Part shown: positions 36,081 through 50,346 of the stretch, piece after piece
Layout of the letters: each line of letters starts with the position of its first letter
Numbering within the stretch: the first letter of the stretch is position 1
From: Chloroflexota bacterium
GTDB taxonomy: Bacteria > Chloroflexota > Dehalococcoidia > Lucifugimonadales > JACPQL01
Reading direction: 5' to 3'
NCBI GenBank assembly: GCA_016190445.1
Contig: JACPQL010000007.1
Span: 1 to 64,000 of the forward strand
DNA length: 64,000 bases
Made by a program: the position numbers and the translations under genes
The notes under the pieces: model-generated
Seen by the model: the letters and a program-made list of their open reading frames with translations, nothing else
Told to the model about the DNA's origin: nothing
The model's database searches: none

Positions 36081-37337
36081 CTATAGCCTGCGTATCCGCG
36101 GCATGCCCAGGACGTAAAGCGCCGCCACAGCGCCCAGTGCAACGCCGTTGATGGCCAGTGCCACAGGCGGGCCCAGGGCTCCCGCCAGAGCTCCTAGCTC
36201 CATGTGACCCACTGGGCCCACGCCGATGCCCAGCGCCCATCCCCCCATGGCACGGCCCCGCTGCTCGTTGGAGACGGAGCGCTGCATCAACGTGGGTATC
36301 AGGACGTCGGTGGCCGAGGCCACGGCGCTGACAAAGAGGAGGGCCACCAGCACCAGTAGGAAGGTGGGCGAATACCCGAGGAGCACCAGCCCCAGGCCAA
36401 AGAGGCCCACGCAGGCAAGAAGGAGCTTCCCCAGGCCCAGAAGGTGAGAGGTCCCCGCCAGTAGCGCCACCCCTGCCATGCCTCCCAGAGAGCGAAAGGC
36501 CATCATGACGCCCAGGCCAGCCGCGCCCACCCCAAGGACGTCCCGCGCCAGGATGGGCATGATCATAGTGTGGGAGTACCCCAGCACCTCGGTGCCCGCG
36601 GCCATGGCCGTGAGGCTGGCCAGCACCCGGTTGCTACGCATGAGCCGGAAGCCGCCTCGCAGGTTCTGGAGCATGGGTTCTCTGCTAGTCGGCGCCGCCT
36701 GACCCTGCTCCTTCACCAGCAGCAGCGCCAGAACGCTGACCAGGTAGCTTCCACCCATGGCCAGGTATGCTCCTCCCGCACCCACGGCAACGATGATCGC
36801 CCCCGCCAGAGGGCCCCCCGCCAGACCTCCGACGCGCATACTTATGGACAGGAAGGCCAGGCCGTTCAGGGCGTTGGCGCTCCCCACCACGTCGTATGCG
36901 AAGCTCTGGCGGAGAGCCATATAAAGGGCCCGGAGGGCGCCCATGACAAAGGCGATAGCCAGCACGTGCCAGACCTGCACCATGTCCAGAAATATGAGGA
37001 CGGCCAAGGTCACGGCGACCCCCGCCACTCCTGCATTGATGAAGCGCAGGAACAGGGGCCGGTTCACCCGGTCGGCCAGAGCGCCGGCCACCAGGCCGAA
37101 GAAGAAGAATGGTGCCATGCGGACCCCGTAGGCCACACCTACCATGAAGGGAGAATCGGTCAGCTCCAGCACCATCCATCCGAGGGCCACCTGCTCCATC
37201 CACATGCCCACGGAGGCCGCCACGGTGGAGAGCCACAGGTTGCGGAAATCGCGGTACGCCAGAGAAGGTGCGACTGAGGCGTACCACGCCCGAAGGCGGC
37301 TGGCAGCGGTAGTAGACGTTCCTCCGGCCTGGTGCAT
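36081..37337 (-). CDS. MFS transporter (MFS_3/EntS-like exporter)
   Basis: About 418 residues, 12 helices, opening with LAYRDFRNLWLSTVAASVGMWMEQVALGW and the loop GALADRVNR. Its closest look-alikes here are the proteins at 3532 and 53643. ATG 37337 is chosen since the first helix follows 30 residues later; an upstream start adds 26 residues. A TATAAT hexamer lies only 7 bases after which the ATC-ATG begins, so a leaderless message is possible. Confidence 0.85.
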   Translation of the reverse strand: MHQAGGTSTTAASRLRAWYASVAPSLAYRDFRNLWLSTVAASVGMWMEQVALGWMVLELTDSPFMVGVAYGVRMAPFFFFGLVAGALADRVNRPLFLRFINAGVAGVAVTLAVLIFLDMVQVWHVLAIAFVMGALRALYMALRQSFAYDVVGSANALNGLAFLSISMRVGGLAGGPLAGAIIVAVGAGGAYLAMGGSYLVSVLALLLVKEQGQAAPTSREPMLQNLRGGFRLMRSNRVLASLTAMAAGTEVLGYSHTMIMPILARDVLGVGAAGLGVMMAFRSLGGMAGVALLAGTSHLLGLGKLLLACVGLFGLGLVLLGYSPTFLLVLVALLFVSAVASATDVLIPTLMQRSVSNEQRGRAMGGWALGIGVGPVGHMELGALAGALGPPVALAINGVALGAVAALYVLGMPRIRRL

Positions 37338-37481
37338 GATGACGGGGATTATACGCCACGCGGGGCTTGGCAGCGCCACCGGCCTTTGCATTGGCACCAC
37401 AGCCCGTGGTACCATTCCTTCCTATCCCAGCTAGACGCGGCATATCTCCGATGTTAGCCTCGGGGCCGGGCCTGTAGCGCC

Positions 37482-38285
37482 ATGAGTTCACGCCGCATTG
37501 AAGAGACGTTCAGCCGCCTCCGGCGCCAGCGCCGGACCGGCCTAATCCCTTTCCTCACAGTGGGATTTCCCACAGTGGATGCCACGTTGGAGCTGGTGCC
37601 CGCCCTGGAGGGGGCGGGGGCGGCGGCCATTGAGCTGGGGGTGCCCTTCAGTGACCCGCTGGCCGACGGTGCTACCATCCAGGCGGCGAGCTTCCACGCG
37701 CTGAAACATGGGGTCATGCTGGGGACATGCCTGGAGGTGTGCCGGGTGCTGCGGCAACGTGGCGTTGCCATGCCCATAGTCCTCATGGGGTACTACAACC
37801 CGGTGCTGAGCTACGGAATAGAGGGCTTCGCCCAGGAGGCAGCCCGCTGCGGGGTAGATGGCCTCATAGCGGTGGACCTGCCGCCCGAGGAGTCGGCGGA
37901 GCTGCGGGCCGCCCTGGCCACAAGGGGATTGGACCTGGTGCACCTCCTGGCGCCCACTAGCACTGAGGAGCGAATCGCCCTGGTCTCCGCCACGGCGACG
38001 GGCTTCATCTACTGCGTCAGTCTGGCAGGGGTCACGGGGGCCAGGGACGAGCTGCCCTCAGGGGTCTTCGACCTGCTGAGGCGGGTGCGGGCCCACACCC
38101 AGTTGCCTCTGGCGGTGGGGTTCGGCATCTCCCGCCGCGAGCACGTCCGGGCCGTGGGTGAGCAGGCCCAGGCAGCGGTAGTAGGCAGTGCCCTGCTCAA
38201 CGTGATAGACTGTGCGCCACCTGGCGAGATAGTCCAGCGCGCCTGCCGGTTCGTGGCAGAGCTGGCGGGTAATTCGCGCCCGTGA
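37482..38285 (+). CDS. trpA: Tryptophan synthase alpha chain
   Basis: A 267-residue TIM barrel that splits indole-3-glycerol phosphate. Motifs: FLTVGFPT, catalytic Glu in AIELGVPFSDPLADGATIQAAS with the second acid Asp, VLMGYYNPVLSYG, and VGFGISRREHV (phosphate loop). It is not next to trpB; instead it is followed by aroH and aroF, 8 and 2 bases apart, forming an aromatic amino acid operon. Confidence 0.95.
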   Translation: MSSRRIEETFSRLRRQRRTGLIPFLTVGFPTVDATLELVPALEGAGAAAIELGVPFSDPLADGATIQAASFHALKHGVMLGTCLEVCRVLRQRGVAMPIVLMGYYNPVLSYGIEGFAQEAARCGVDGLIAVDLPPEESAELRAALATRGLDLVHLLAPTSTEERIALVSATATGFIYCVSLAGVTGARDELPSGVFDLLRRVRAHTQLPLAVGFGISRREHVRAVGEQAQAAVVGSALLNVIDCAPPGEIVQRACRFVAELAGNSRP

Positions 38286-38292
38286 GGAAGCG

Positions 38293-38679
38293 ATGAGTGG
38301 TACGGTCTGCCGAGGCATCAGGGGCGCCACGACTGCCGATGCCAACACCAAGGAGGCGATAGTTTCGGCAACCAGAGAACTCCTGGAGGCGGTGGTCTCC
38401 GCCAACGGTATCGTGGAGGTGCAGGTGGCCGCGGTGTTCTTCACCACCACACGGGACCTGAACGCCGAGTTCCCTGCCGTGGCCGCCAGGCAGATGGGTT
38501 GGACCAGCACCGCGCTCATCTGCGGACACGAGATGGACGTTCCCGATGCCGCCACCTCCGTGGTCCGCGTGCTGATGCTGGTGAACACAGATAAGAGCCC
38601 TGACCGGCTGGTCAATGTATACCTGAAGGAGGCCAAGAACCTTCGTTCCCGAGGGACGGAGACGTGGAGGGGGCAGTGA
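38293..38679 (+). CDS. aroH: Chorismate mutase, AroH type
   Basis: A 128-residue monofunctional chorismate mutase of the trimeric AroH (Bacillus) class, converting chorismate to prephenate. Marks: [35 protein letters not shown] and [18 protein letters not shown] precedes the ATG. Confidence 0.93.
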   Translation: MSGTVCRGIRGATTADANTKEAIVSATRELLEAVVSANGIVEVQVAAVFFTTTRDLNAEFPAVAARQMGWTSTALICGHEMDVPDAATSVVRVLMLVNTDKSPDRLVNVYLKEAKNLRSRGTETWRGQ

Positions 38680-38680
38680 G

Positions 38681-39721
38681 ATGATAGTAGTCATGCAGAA
38701 GGACTGCACTGAGAAGCAGATTGAGGAAGTCCAGCGCCGCATCGAGGAACGGGGGCTGAAGGGCCACCTTTCCAAAGGGACGGAGCGTACCGTGATCGGC
38801 GTGGTGGGCCAGACGTACCCGGAGCTCCGGGACGAACTGGAGCTGCTCAATGGGGTCTTGGAGGTGGTGCGTATCTCCAGGCCCTACAAGCTGTCCAGCC
38901 GGGAGTTCCAGCCCGAGGACACCGTGGTCCGCGTGGGCAACGTGGCCATTGGCGGCGATAAGGATTTCGCGGTGATGGCGGGCCCGTGCTCCGTGGAGTC
39001 GCGGGAGCAGGTGCTGGCCACGGCGCGAGCGGTCAAGGCCGCGGGCGCCGCTGTGCTGCGTGGCGGCGCCTTCAAGCCACGCACCTCGCCCTATAGCTTT
39101 CGAGGCCTGGGCCAAGAGGGCCTGGAGTACTTGGCAGAGGCACGGGCGGAGACGGGGCTCCCGGTGATCACCGAGGTGATGAGCCCGGGCGATGTGGAGC
39201 TGGTGGCCCGCTACGCGGACATACTACAGATAGGCACGCGCAACGCACAGAACTTCAACCTGTTGGAAGAGGTCGCCCGCTCCGGCAAGCCGGTGCTGCT
39301 GAAACGGGGGTTTGCCTCCACCTATGAGGACTGGCTCCTGGCCGCCGAGTACATCCTTGCCCAGGGGAACCGCCAGCTCATCCTGTGCGAGCGGGGCATT
39401 CGCACCTTTGAGACCTACACCCGCAACACCCTGGACCTGGTGGCTATCCCGGTGATCCGCAAGCTGAGTCACCTGCCCATACTCATTGACCCCAGCCATG
39501 GCACGGGCAAGTGGTACCTGGTTACCCCCATGTCCATGGCGGCGGCCGCCTGCGGCGCTCACGGCCTGCTCATTGAGGTCCACCCCACGCCGGACCTGGC
39601 CAAGTCCGATGGTGCTCAGTCTCTCACCCCGGAGAACTTCGCCAAGCTGATGAACGGGGTGGCCAGCGTACTCCAGGCACTGGGCAAGAGGGTAACCAGC
39701 GTCGCCGCTCGCGGGACCTAG
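38681..39721 (+). CDS. aroF: 3-deoxy-7-phosphoheptulonate synthase (DAHP synthase, class with ACT-like N-terminus)
   Basis: A 346-residue enzyme that starts the shikimate pathway from phosphoenolpyruvate and erythrose 4-phosphate. N-terminal ferredoxin-fold regulatory domain (1-70, [17 protein letters not shown]), then a barrel with [36 protein letters not shown] and [10 protein letters not shown]. Similar to the Thermotoga-type enzymes that are feedback inhibited through the N-terminal domain. One-base gap from aroH. Confidence 0.95.
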   Translation: MIVVMQKDCTEKQIEEVQRRIEERGLKGHLSKGTERTVIGVVGQTYPELRDELELLNGVLEVVRISRPYKLSSREFQPEDTVVRVGNVAIGGDKDFAVMAGPCSVESREQVLATARAVKAAGAAVLRGGAFKPRTSPYSFRGLGQEGLEYLAEARAETGLPVITEVMSPGDVELVARYADILQIGTRNAQNFNLLEEVARSGKPVLLKRGFASTYEDWLLAAEYILAQGNRQLILCERGIRTFETYTRNTLDLVAIPVIRKLSHLPILIDPSHGTGKWYLVTPMSMAAAACGAHGLLIEVHPTPDLAKSDGAQSLTPENFAKLMNGVASVLQALGKRVTSVAARGT

Positions 39722-39773
39722 CGGCTGTTCGGAACTCCCCAGACACCTTTTCTTACCCCTCTCAACTCGCAGG

Positions 39774-39926
39774 GGGCTTGCCTCAAGATGTCATTCTGAG
39801 GAGTCCCGATGACATCGGGACGACGAAGAATCTGGGGCGGGGCTAGTGCATCATAGATAGCTCTCGCCACCCCCCAGACCCTTCGTCCCGATGCAATCGG
39901 CACGAAGGGTGAGCGGAGGCAAGCCC
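39774..39926. repeat. MITE-like 153-bp palindromic element
   Basis: Perfect 11-base terminal inverted repeats GGGCTTGCCTC (39774-39784) and GAGGCAAGCCC (39916-39926). Inside are two opposed copies of a module holding ATCGGGACGA...GTCTGGGG, so the whole folds as one long imperfect hairpin. No transposase is inside. It lies behind aroF; the rest of 39722-40024 shows no gene. Confidence 0.65.
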
Positions 39927-40024
39927 TTTGGGGCAAAGCCACTTCGCAGAGAAGGGAGAGACCACGGGGGTGAGGATTTCCGAGTCGCCCCCAGCGGGAC
40001 CGGCCTTCCAGACGGCGGCCTTCT

Positions 40025-40171
40025 CTACTTGGGTGGCGGCTTCACCCCTGCACGGCCCACTCCCGGGCATGAGTGCGAGGGCGACCACGGCCCCGGGTGC
40101 TCCGGCAATGGAGTTTGCCTGGCGTCTACGTCGAAGGTCTTGTGGCAAACTGGGCATTCTACCTGGGTCAT
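40025..40171 (-). CDS. 48-residue zinc-finger-like protein
   Basis: This minus-strand reading frame encodes MTQVECPVCHKTF, then LPEHPGP and SHSCPGVGR. The C6-x2-C9...H24...C36 pattern with a CPGxGR end is like small zinc proteins seen in many bacteria. AGGAGGTG lies eight bases before the ATG at 40171, an excellent ribosome site. Between it and the rpoC stop only a terminator hairpin is seen. Function unknown. Confidence 0.7.
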   Translation of the reverse strand: MTQVECPVCHKTFDVDARQTPLPEHPGPWSPSHSCPGVGRAGVKPPPK

Positions 40172-40298
40172 GCCAGATCCACCTCCTGACATGGTTGTGC
40201 CGCAGGGCCCTTACCTCAGCGGCAAAGTGGCTGCATCATACCATCTGGGCCTGCATGGTGCATCTACCAGGGCTGTTGGGGACCCGTAGGCGGGGCGA

Positions 40299-40347
40299 AA
40301 GGAAGAGCTGCGGCCCGGGCTATGCTTCGGCGCCGCAGCTCTTCCTT
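40299..40347 (-). terminator. Terminator of rpoBC
   Basis: A 15-bp stem (40299-40313 with 40333-40347), AAGGAAGAGCTGCGG paired to its complement, with a 19-base loop; on the minus strand it is followed by TTTCG. It lies 52 bases past the rpoC stop. Confidence 0.75.
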
Positions 40348-40398
40348 CAACAGGGCCAGCCCAGGACACGGCCGGCACCCTGATATCGCTACCCTGAG

Positions 40399-44634
<4,236 letters not shown>

Positions 44635-47600
44635 CTACTCCTCCCCCTCGGTCCACTCCTGGGCGCCGTGCGGCGTCTCAGTTGCCGGCTCTTCTGAGGG
44701 CGATTGGGAAGCGTCGTTCTCCTCCATGGTACCGGCGGCCTCCCGCCACTCCGCCGAGGACGGCCAGGCAAGAGGTGCACCCTTGGGGTACTCCTCCTCC
44801 TTGTCCTCTATTATCTGTGGCTCCAACTCCATGGCTGCGGGCAGGGCCTGCTCCTCCTCGTGGCGCAGTTCCACGGAGAGGCCCAGACTCTGGAGTTCCT
44901 TTATCAGCACGTGGAACGACTCCGGCACCCCCGGTTGGATAATATCCTCACCTTTGACGATGGCCTCATAGGTCTTTACGCGACCCACCACATCGTCGGA
45001 CTTGACAGTGAGCATCTCCTGGAGGTTGTAGGCGGCGCTGTAGGCCTCGAGTGCCCACACCTCCATCTCGCCGAAGCGCTGGCCCCCAAACTGCGCTTTC
45101 CCGCCCAGGGGCTGCTGGGTGATGAGGGAGTAGGGGCCGGTGGAGCGGGCGTGGATCTTGTCCTCCACCAGGTGAATGAGCTTCATCATGTAGATGTAGC
45201 CCACGGTCACCGGCTGGTCAAAGGGCTCCCCGGTGCGTCCATCGTACAGGACAGCCTTTCCAAAGGTGGGTGGGGCCAGGTTCCGCTCCCTGCTGAGCTT
45301 CAGGGCTGTGGCAAATAGCTCCTGGCCGCTCATGGCATCCACGTTTTCCGCCATGTCTGGGACCTCTTCCTTGAGCCAGATAGCGAGGCAGGCGCGGCGC
45401 GCTTCTCCCTCCTTGGACTCGTCGAAGACGAGGTCCGCATCGAAGCCGTGCTGCGACACAAAGGCCCGGGCCTTCGCCATCTCTGGTGAGGCGCCGTTGG
45501 TGGCGTGACCGTTGGTCTCCGCCTTGGCACGCTCAAGGAGCCAGGCGCGTGCCAGCATGTCTTCGATAACAGTGTCCCGGGCGCCGTCGAAGACGGGGGT
45601 GGTGACCCGAAGGTTGAGCTTGTGGGCCGCCAGACCCAGGTGAGTCTCCAGCACCTGCCCCAGGTTCATGCGGGAGGGAACGCCGATGGGGTTCAGGATG
45701 ATGTCCACCGGTGTGCCGTCCGGCAAATAGGGCATATCCTCCACCGGCATGATGCGGGATATGACTCCCTTGTTGCCGTGTCGCCCAGCCATCTTGTCGC
45801 CCGCAGAGATCTTGCGGGTCTGGGCTATCCATACCCTCACCATCTTGTTGACTCCAGGGGCGAGCTCCTGCCGGTCTTGTCTGCCGATGGCCCTAACGTC
45901 TATGACCTTTCCGCGCTCGCCGTGGGGGACCCGGAGGGATGTGTCCTTCACATCCCTGGCCTTCTCGCCAAAGATGGCCCGCAGCAGCTTCTCCTCCGCC
46001 GTCAGCTCCGTCTCTCCCTTGGGGGTTATCTTCCCCACCAGGATGTCCCCTGGCCCCACCTCCGCTCCCACGCGGATTATCCCTTCCTCATCCAGGTCTT
46101 GCAGCGCCTCCTCCCCAACGTTGGGGATGTCCCTGGTGACCTCTTCAGGGCCCAGCTTGGTGTCGCGGGCCTCCACCTCGTGTTTTTCTATGTGGATAGA
46201 GGTGAACTTGTCATCCTGCACCATGGCTTCCGAGATGATGATGGCGTCCTCAAAGTTGTACCCCTCCCAGCTCATGAAGGCCACCAGCACATTCTGGCCC
46301 AGGGCCAGCTCTCCCTGGTCGGTGGAGGAGCTGTCGGCGAGAGGTGTGCCCGGATGCACCACATCTCCCACAAAGACGATGGGGCGCTGGGTAACGCAGG
46401 TCCCCTGGTTGCTGCGGAGGAACTTCACGAGCTTGTAGTGACGCTCCTGGCCCTGGAGGTCGGTGACGACAATCTCGTTGCCGCTGGCCCCGGTGACCAC
46501 TCCCTCAGTGCGAGAGAGGACCACCTGACCACTGTCGCGGGCCACCCGTCGTTCCATGCCCGTGCCCACCAGGGGCGCTTCTGGCCTGAGCAGGGGCACC
46601 GCCTGGCGCTGCATGTTGGAGCCCATGAGGGCCCGGTTGGCGTCATCGTGCTCCAGGAAGGGGATCAGGGCGGTGGATACGGATACTATCTGCATGGGCG
46701 ACACGTCCATGTACTGCACCCGGTCGGAGGGCTCCATGGAGTATTTGTTGGCCACCCTGGTCTCCACCCTATCGCCCACGAACTGGTCCTTGTGGTCCAG
46801 GCGAGAGGTGGCCTGGGCTATGGTGTACCGCTCCTCCTCGTCGGCAGAGAGGTAGACGATGCCCCCGGGGTCAGCAGAGACAAAGGGCTGCACCCGCACC
46901 TCCTGCTCTACCAGAGCGGCGATGCGCTTGGCAAGCCTGGCAGAGACCACCGTGCCTGATGCACCAATGACGCGCCCCTTGTCGTCCGCCACGTCCTGAC
47001 GCAGGGTGCGGCCCTCCAGGTCTGGCGACGTGTTGGGCACGTGGTTGTACACCTTGCGGTAGGGCGTCTCGATAAAGCCGTAGGGGTTGGTGCGAGCATA
47101 GGTGGCCAGGGAGCCCAAAAGGCCGATGTTGGGGCCTTCAGGTGTCTCAATGGGGCAGATACGACCATAGTGCGAGTAGTGGACGTCCCTGACATCGAAC
47201 CCGGCCCGCTCCCGGGAGAGGCCGCCCGGGCCCAGGGCCGAGAGGCGGCGCTTGTGGGTCAGCTCCGCCAGGGGGTTGGTCTGGTCCATGAACTGGGAGA
47301 GCTGAGAGCCGCCAAAGAACTCCCGGACAGCCGCCACCACGGGGCGGACGTTTACCAAAGCGCTGGGGGTCGCCAGCTCCGGGTCTATGATGGTCATCCG
47401 TTCCTTGACCACCCGCTCCATACGGAGAAGTCCAACGCGAAGCTGGTTCTGGATCAGCTCACCCACGGCCCGCACGCGGCGGTTTCCCAGGTGGTCTATG
47501 TCGTCGGCGTGGATCTCACCGCGGTTGATGCGGATCATCATCCGCACCATGGCCACGATGTCCTCGCGCGTTAGGGTCCGTTCTTTTTCGGGTATCTGCA

Positions 47601-48477
47601 AGTCCAGGCGCCGGTTCAGCTTGTAGCGCCCCACACGGCCCAGGTCGTAGCGCCGCGGGTTGAAGAACAGGTTCTCCATAAGATTGCGAGCGTTTTCCAG
47701 GGAGGGAGGCTCGCCAGGGCGCAAGCGCCGGTAAAACTCCAGCAGGGCCTCCTCTTCGTTGTGGATCTGGGAGTCCCGCTCCATGGTGGTGCGGATGAAC
47801 TGGTGATCCCCGCTGTCTATATCCTGGAACTGCTCCAGGAGGGCGTCGTCGGTGGCGAACCCGATGGCGCGCAGCAGGGTGCTCACCGGTGTCTTGCGCT
47901 TGCGGTCCACCTTTACCGAGACGATGTCTTTGGCGCTGGTCTCAAACTCAAGCCATGCGCCCCGGTAGGGGATGAGCTTGGCAAAGCAGAGGGGCCGGCC
48001 GGTGGCCGGGTCCTCTGTCACCGTGAAGTAGGCCCCCGGAGAGCGGACAAGCTGGCTGACCACCACCCGCTCGGCGCCGTTGATGATGAAGGTCCCGTTC
48101 TCGGTCATGAGGGGTACATCCCCCATGAAGAGCGATTGCTCCTTCTTCTCGCCGGTGTCCTTCGCCTCCAGCCGGACGATCACGTACAGGGGTGCCGCGT
48201 AGGTGATCTCCTTCTGCCGACACTCCTCCTCGGTGTGCTTGGGCTTTCCGAACTCGTGGTCCAGGAAGTAGAGGTGGTACCGGTTCCCAGTGAAGTCCTG
48301 GATGGGGCTGATCTCCTCAAATAGCTCTTTCAGTCCCTCTGTCTGGAGCCATTGGAAAGAGCTGATCTGGATCAGGATCAGGTTGGGCACGTCCAGGATC
48401 AAGGGTATGCGGGCATACGACCTATGCATCGGAGAGGGACGGATAGGGATAGCACCGGCGGATGCTGGAGACACCAT
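44635..48477 (-). CDS. rpoB: RNA polymerase beta subunit
   Basis: A 1280-residue subunit with the fork loop/rifampicin region ([34 protein letters not shown]), VNMGxN-like and GNKGVIS motifs ([13 protein letters not shown]), and the C-terminal clamp KMIH-like [16 protein letters not shown]. The last 70 residues are acidic and not conserved. ATG 48477 has AAGGAG nine bases upstream; an internal ATG is at 48429. The pair is not preceded by rplJL as in many bacteria, and has its own promoter. Confidence 0.98.
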   Translation of the reverse strand: MVSPASAGAIPIRPSPMHRSYARIPLILDVPNLILIQISSFQWLQTEGLKELFEEISPIQDFTGNRYHLYFLDHEFGKPKHTEEECRQKEITYAAPLYVIVRLEAKDTGEKKEQSLFMGDVPLMTENGTFIINGAERVVVSQLVRSPGAYFTVTEDPATGRPLCFAKLIPYRGAWLEFETSAKDIVSVKVDRKRKTPVSTLLRAIGFATDDALLEQFQDIDSGDHQFIRTTMERDSQIHNEEEALLEFYRRLRPGEPPSLENARNLMENLFFNPRRYDLGRVGRYKLNRRLDLQIPEKERTLTREDIVAMVRMMIRINRGEIHADDIDHLGNRRVRAVGELIQNQLRVGLLRMERVVKERMTIIDPELATPSALVNVRPVVAAVREFFGGSQLSQFMDQTNPLAELTHKRRLSALGPGGLSRERAGFDVRDVHYSHYGRICPIETPEGPNIGLLGSLATYARTNPYGFIETPYRKVYNHVPNTSPDLEGRTLRQDVADDKGRVIGASGTVVSARLAKRIAALVEQEVRVQPFVSADPGGIVYLSADEEERYTIAQATSRLDHKDQFVGDRVETRVANKYSMEPSDRVQYMDVSPMQIVSVSTALIPFLEHDDANRALMGSNMQRQAVPLLRPEAPLVGTGMERRVARDSGQVVLSRTEGVVTGASGNEIVVTDLQGQERHYKLVKFLRSNQGTCVTQRPIVFVGDVVHPGTPLADSSSTDQGELALGQNVLVAFMSWEGYNFEDAIIISEAMVQDDKFTSIHIEKHEVEARDTKLGPEEVTRDIPNVGEEALQDLDEEGIIRVGAEVGPGDILVGKITPKGETELTAEEKLLRAIFGEKARDVKDTSLRVPHGERGKVIDVRAIGRQDRQELAPGVNKMVRVWIAQTRKISAGDKMAGRHGNKGVISRIMPVEDMPYLPDGTPVDIILNPIGVPSRMNLGQVLETHLGLAAHKLNLRVTTPVFDGARDTVIEDMLARAWLLERAKAETNGHATNGASPEMAKARAFVSQHGFDADLVFDESKEGEARRACLAIWLKEEVPDMAENVDAMSGQELFATALKLSRERNLAPPTFGKAVLYDGRTGEPFDQPVTVGYIYMMKLIHLVEDKIHARSTGPYSLITQQPLGGKAQFGGQRFGEMEVWALEAYSAAYNLQEMLTVKSDDVVGRVKTYEAIVKGEDIIQPGVPESFHVLIKELQSLGLSVELRHEEEQALPAAMELEPQIIEDKEEEYPKGAPLAWPSSAEWREAAGTMEENDASQSPSEEPATETPHGAQEWTEGEE

Positions 48478-48600
48478 GCGGTCACGCTCCTTGCGTTGAA
48501 CGAAGTACCTATGCGTTGGGGATCAATGGGCAGAGTTCGACCCGGGAAGGGGATAAGCCAAAAAGGCGACGCAGTGAGGCCATAAGCAGAACAAACACAT

Positions 48601-48629
48601 AGTATCCGGCCCCATGCGTTCTTTGTCAA
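48601..48629 (-). promoter_or_regulatory. Promoter of rpoBC
   Basis: On the minus strand TTGACA (48624-48629), 17 bases, GATACT (48601-48606). The leader to rpoB would be about 115 bases. Confidence 0.65.
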
Positions 48630-48713
48630 GAGGCACTTCGAAGGGCAGGGTAGCCTCCCAGGTGGGCCACTGCTATACTCTTCCCCAGCACAACCGGCGT
48701 CAGGAGGAAACCC

Positions 48714-50189
48714 GTGCCCCAGAAGAGCCGCGACGGCTACCATCTTATCGTGGTGGGGGCAGGAAACGCTGCTCTTACCACCGCCCTCACCGCCCGAGAG
48801 CAGGGAGCACAGGTCGTGGTGCTGGAGAAGGCGCCCAAGGAGCTCCGGGGGGGCAACAGCCGGTTCACTGGCGGCCTCTTCCGCTTCGCCTATCGCAGCA
48901 TCGAGGAGATCACGCCCCTTCGCCCGGATGTGCTTGCAGCGGAGTGGGAGAACATAGATGTGGGCACCTACCCCCCGGAGCGTTTCTACCAGGACATGAT
49001 GCGGGTCACGGGCGGACTGACTGACCCGGACCTGAGCATGGTGCTGGCCGAGCGCTCCTACGAGACGGTGCGGTGGCTCACTGGCCTGGGAGTGCGCTGG
49101 GAGTGGACGGTCCTCTGGTCGGTGCGACAGGGGGACCAGCTCCGCTTCAACCCCGGCGCGGTGCTGGAGGTGGAGAACAAGGGCATCGGTCTGACGAACA
49201 CCCTGTTCCGCGTAGCCGAGGAGAGCGGCATTGAGGTGCAGTACCAGAGCAAAGTAGTGCGCCTGCTCCAGGACAGGCGTGGCCGCGTTTGTGGCGTAAC
49301 GGTTAAGACCCCTGACGGCTTTCATGACCTGCGCGCCCGAGCGGTGGTCCTGGCCTCGGGGGGCTTCCAGGCCAACCCGGAGATGCGCGTCCGGTATCTG
49401 GGGCCCGACTGGAACCTGGTCAAGGTGCGGGGCACTCGCTTCAACACCGGCGAGGTCCTCCAGGCCGCCCTGGACATAGGCGCGCAGCCGGTGGGCCACT
49501 GGGCTGGCTGCCACGCCACGCCGGTGGACGCCAACTCGCCCCCCGTGGGAGACCTGGCGCTCACCGACCGTACCAACCGCCTCTCCTACCCCTTCGCTCT
49601 CATGGTGAACGTGGAGGGGAAGCGGTTTGTGGATGAGGGTGAGGACCTGGGGCAGTACACCTACGCCAAGACCGGGCGCTCCATCCTGGCCCAGCCGCGC
49701 TCCCTGGCCTTTCAGATATTCGACCAGAAGACCGTCCACCTCCGGGAGAAGCGGTACGAGACCGGCAAGCCGGTGGTCGCCGACACCCTTGACGAGCTAG
49801 CGCGTCGCCTGGGCCTGGACCCCGCTGCTTTGAACAGGACGGTGCAGGAGTTCAACGCCGCAGTGCGGGACGGCGAGTTCGACCCATCCAGGAAGGACGG
49901 CAAGAGCACCGCAGGCCTGGAGCCTCCCAGGTCCAACTGGGCACAGCGCATAGACTCGCCTCCCTTCGTCGCCTACCCGGTAACCGGGGGCATCACCTTC
50001 ACCTTTGGGGGGATCAAAATAGACACCCAGGCCCGGGTGCTGGACACGGAGGACAATCCCATCCCTGGCCTGTACGCCACCGGCGAGGTGACCGGCGGCT
50101 TCTTCTACTTCAACTACCCCGGTGGCGCTGGCCTCATGCGGGGCGCCGTCTTCGGGCGCATAGCGGGCAGGAACGCCGTCGGGGAGTAG
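48714..50189 (+). CDS. FAD-dependent dehydrogenase (tricarballylate dehydrogenase/fumarate reductase-flavoprotein like)
   Basis: A 491-residue flavoprotein: FAD Rossmann motif VVGAGNAALTTALTAREQG at 13-31 followed by Glu in LEKAP, FAD-contact LRGGNSRFTGGLFR, and the C-terminal TGGITFTFGGIKID...PGLYATGEVTGGF. The layout fits TcuA-type tricarballylate dehydrogenase or fumarate reductase flavoproteins. GTG start with AGGAGG six bases upstream. First of a block with two CoA-transferases and a cyclase, so it probably dehydrogenates an organic acid. Exact substrate unknown. Confidence 0.85.
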   Translation: MPQKSRDGYHLIVVGAGNAALTTALTAREQGAQVVVLEKAPKELRGGNSRFTGGLFRFAYRSIEEITPLRPDVLAAEWENIDVGTYPPERFYQDMMRVTGGLTDPDLSMVLAERSYETVRWLTGLGVRWEWTVLWSVRQGDQLRFNPGAVLEVENKGIGLTNTLFRVAEESGIEVQYQSKVVRLLQDRRGRVCGVTVKTPDGFHDLRARAVVLASGGFQANPEMRVRYLGPDWNLVKVRGTRFNTGEVLQAALDIGAQPVGHWAGCHATPVDANSPPVGDLALTDRTNRLSYPFALMVNVEGKRFVDEGEDLGQYTYAKTGRSILAQPRSLAFQIFDQKTVHLREKRYETGKPVVADTLDELARRLGLDPAALNRTVQEFNAAVRDGEFDPSRKDGKSTAGLEPPRSNWAQRIDSPPFVAYPVTGGITFTFGGIKIDTQARVLDTEDNPIPGLYATGEVTGGFFYFNYPGGAGLMRGAVFGRIAGRNAVGE

Positions 50190-50346
50190 TGGCAGCCCCC
50201 AAGCACCCGCCGCGGGCCGGGGCCGCCTTGGGGCGCAGTCCAGGGCAGGGCGGTCTGGCCCGCTTGCCCCCATTGTCCCCCGCGGCCCAAGACGGTAATA
50301 TAGCGCCCATCACTGTCCGAGGGCTGCGGCTTCGCGGGGGGTGCCA

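Noticed and set aside
37337..37360. TATAAT upstream of the MFS gene as a full promoter
   Set aside because: No acceptable -35 box at 16-18 bases, so not listed as a separate feature.
39722..40024. CRISPR-like short repeats
   Set aside because: The repeats are inverted arms of one palindromic element, with no regular spacers and no cas genes in the window.
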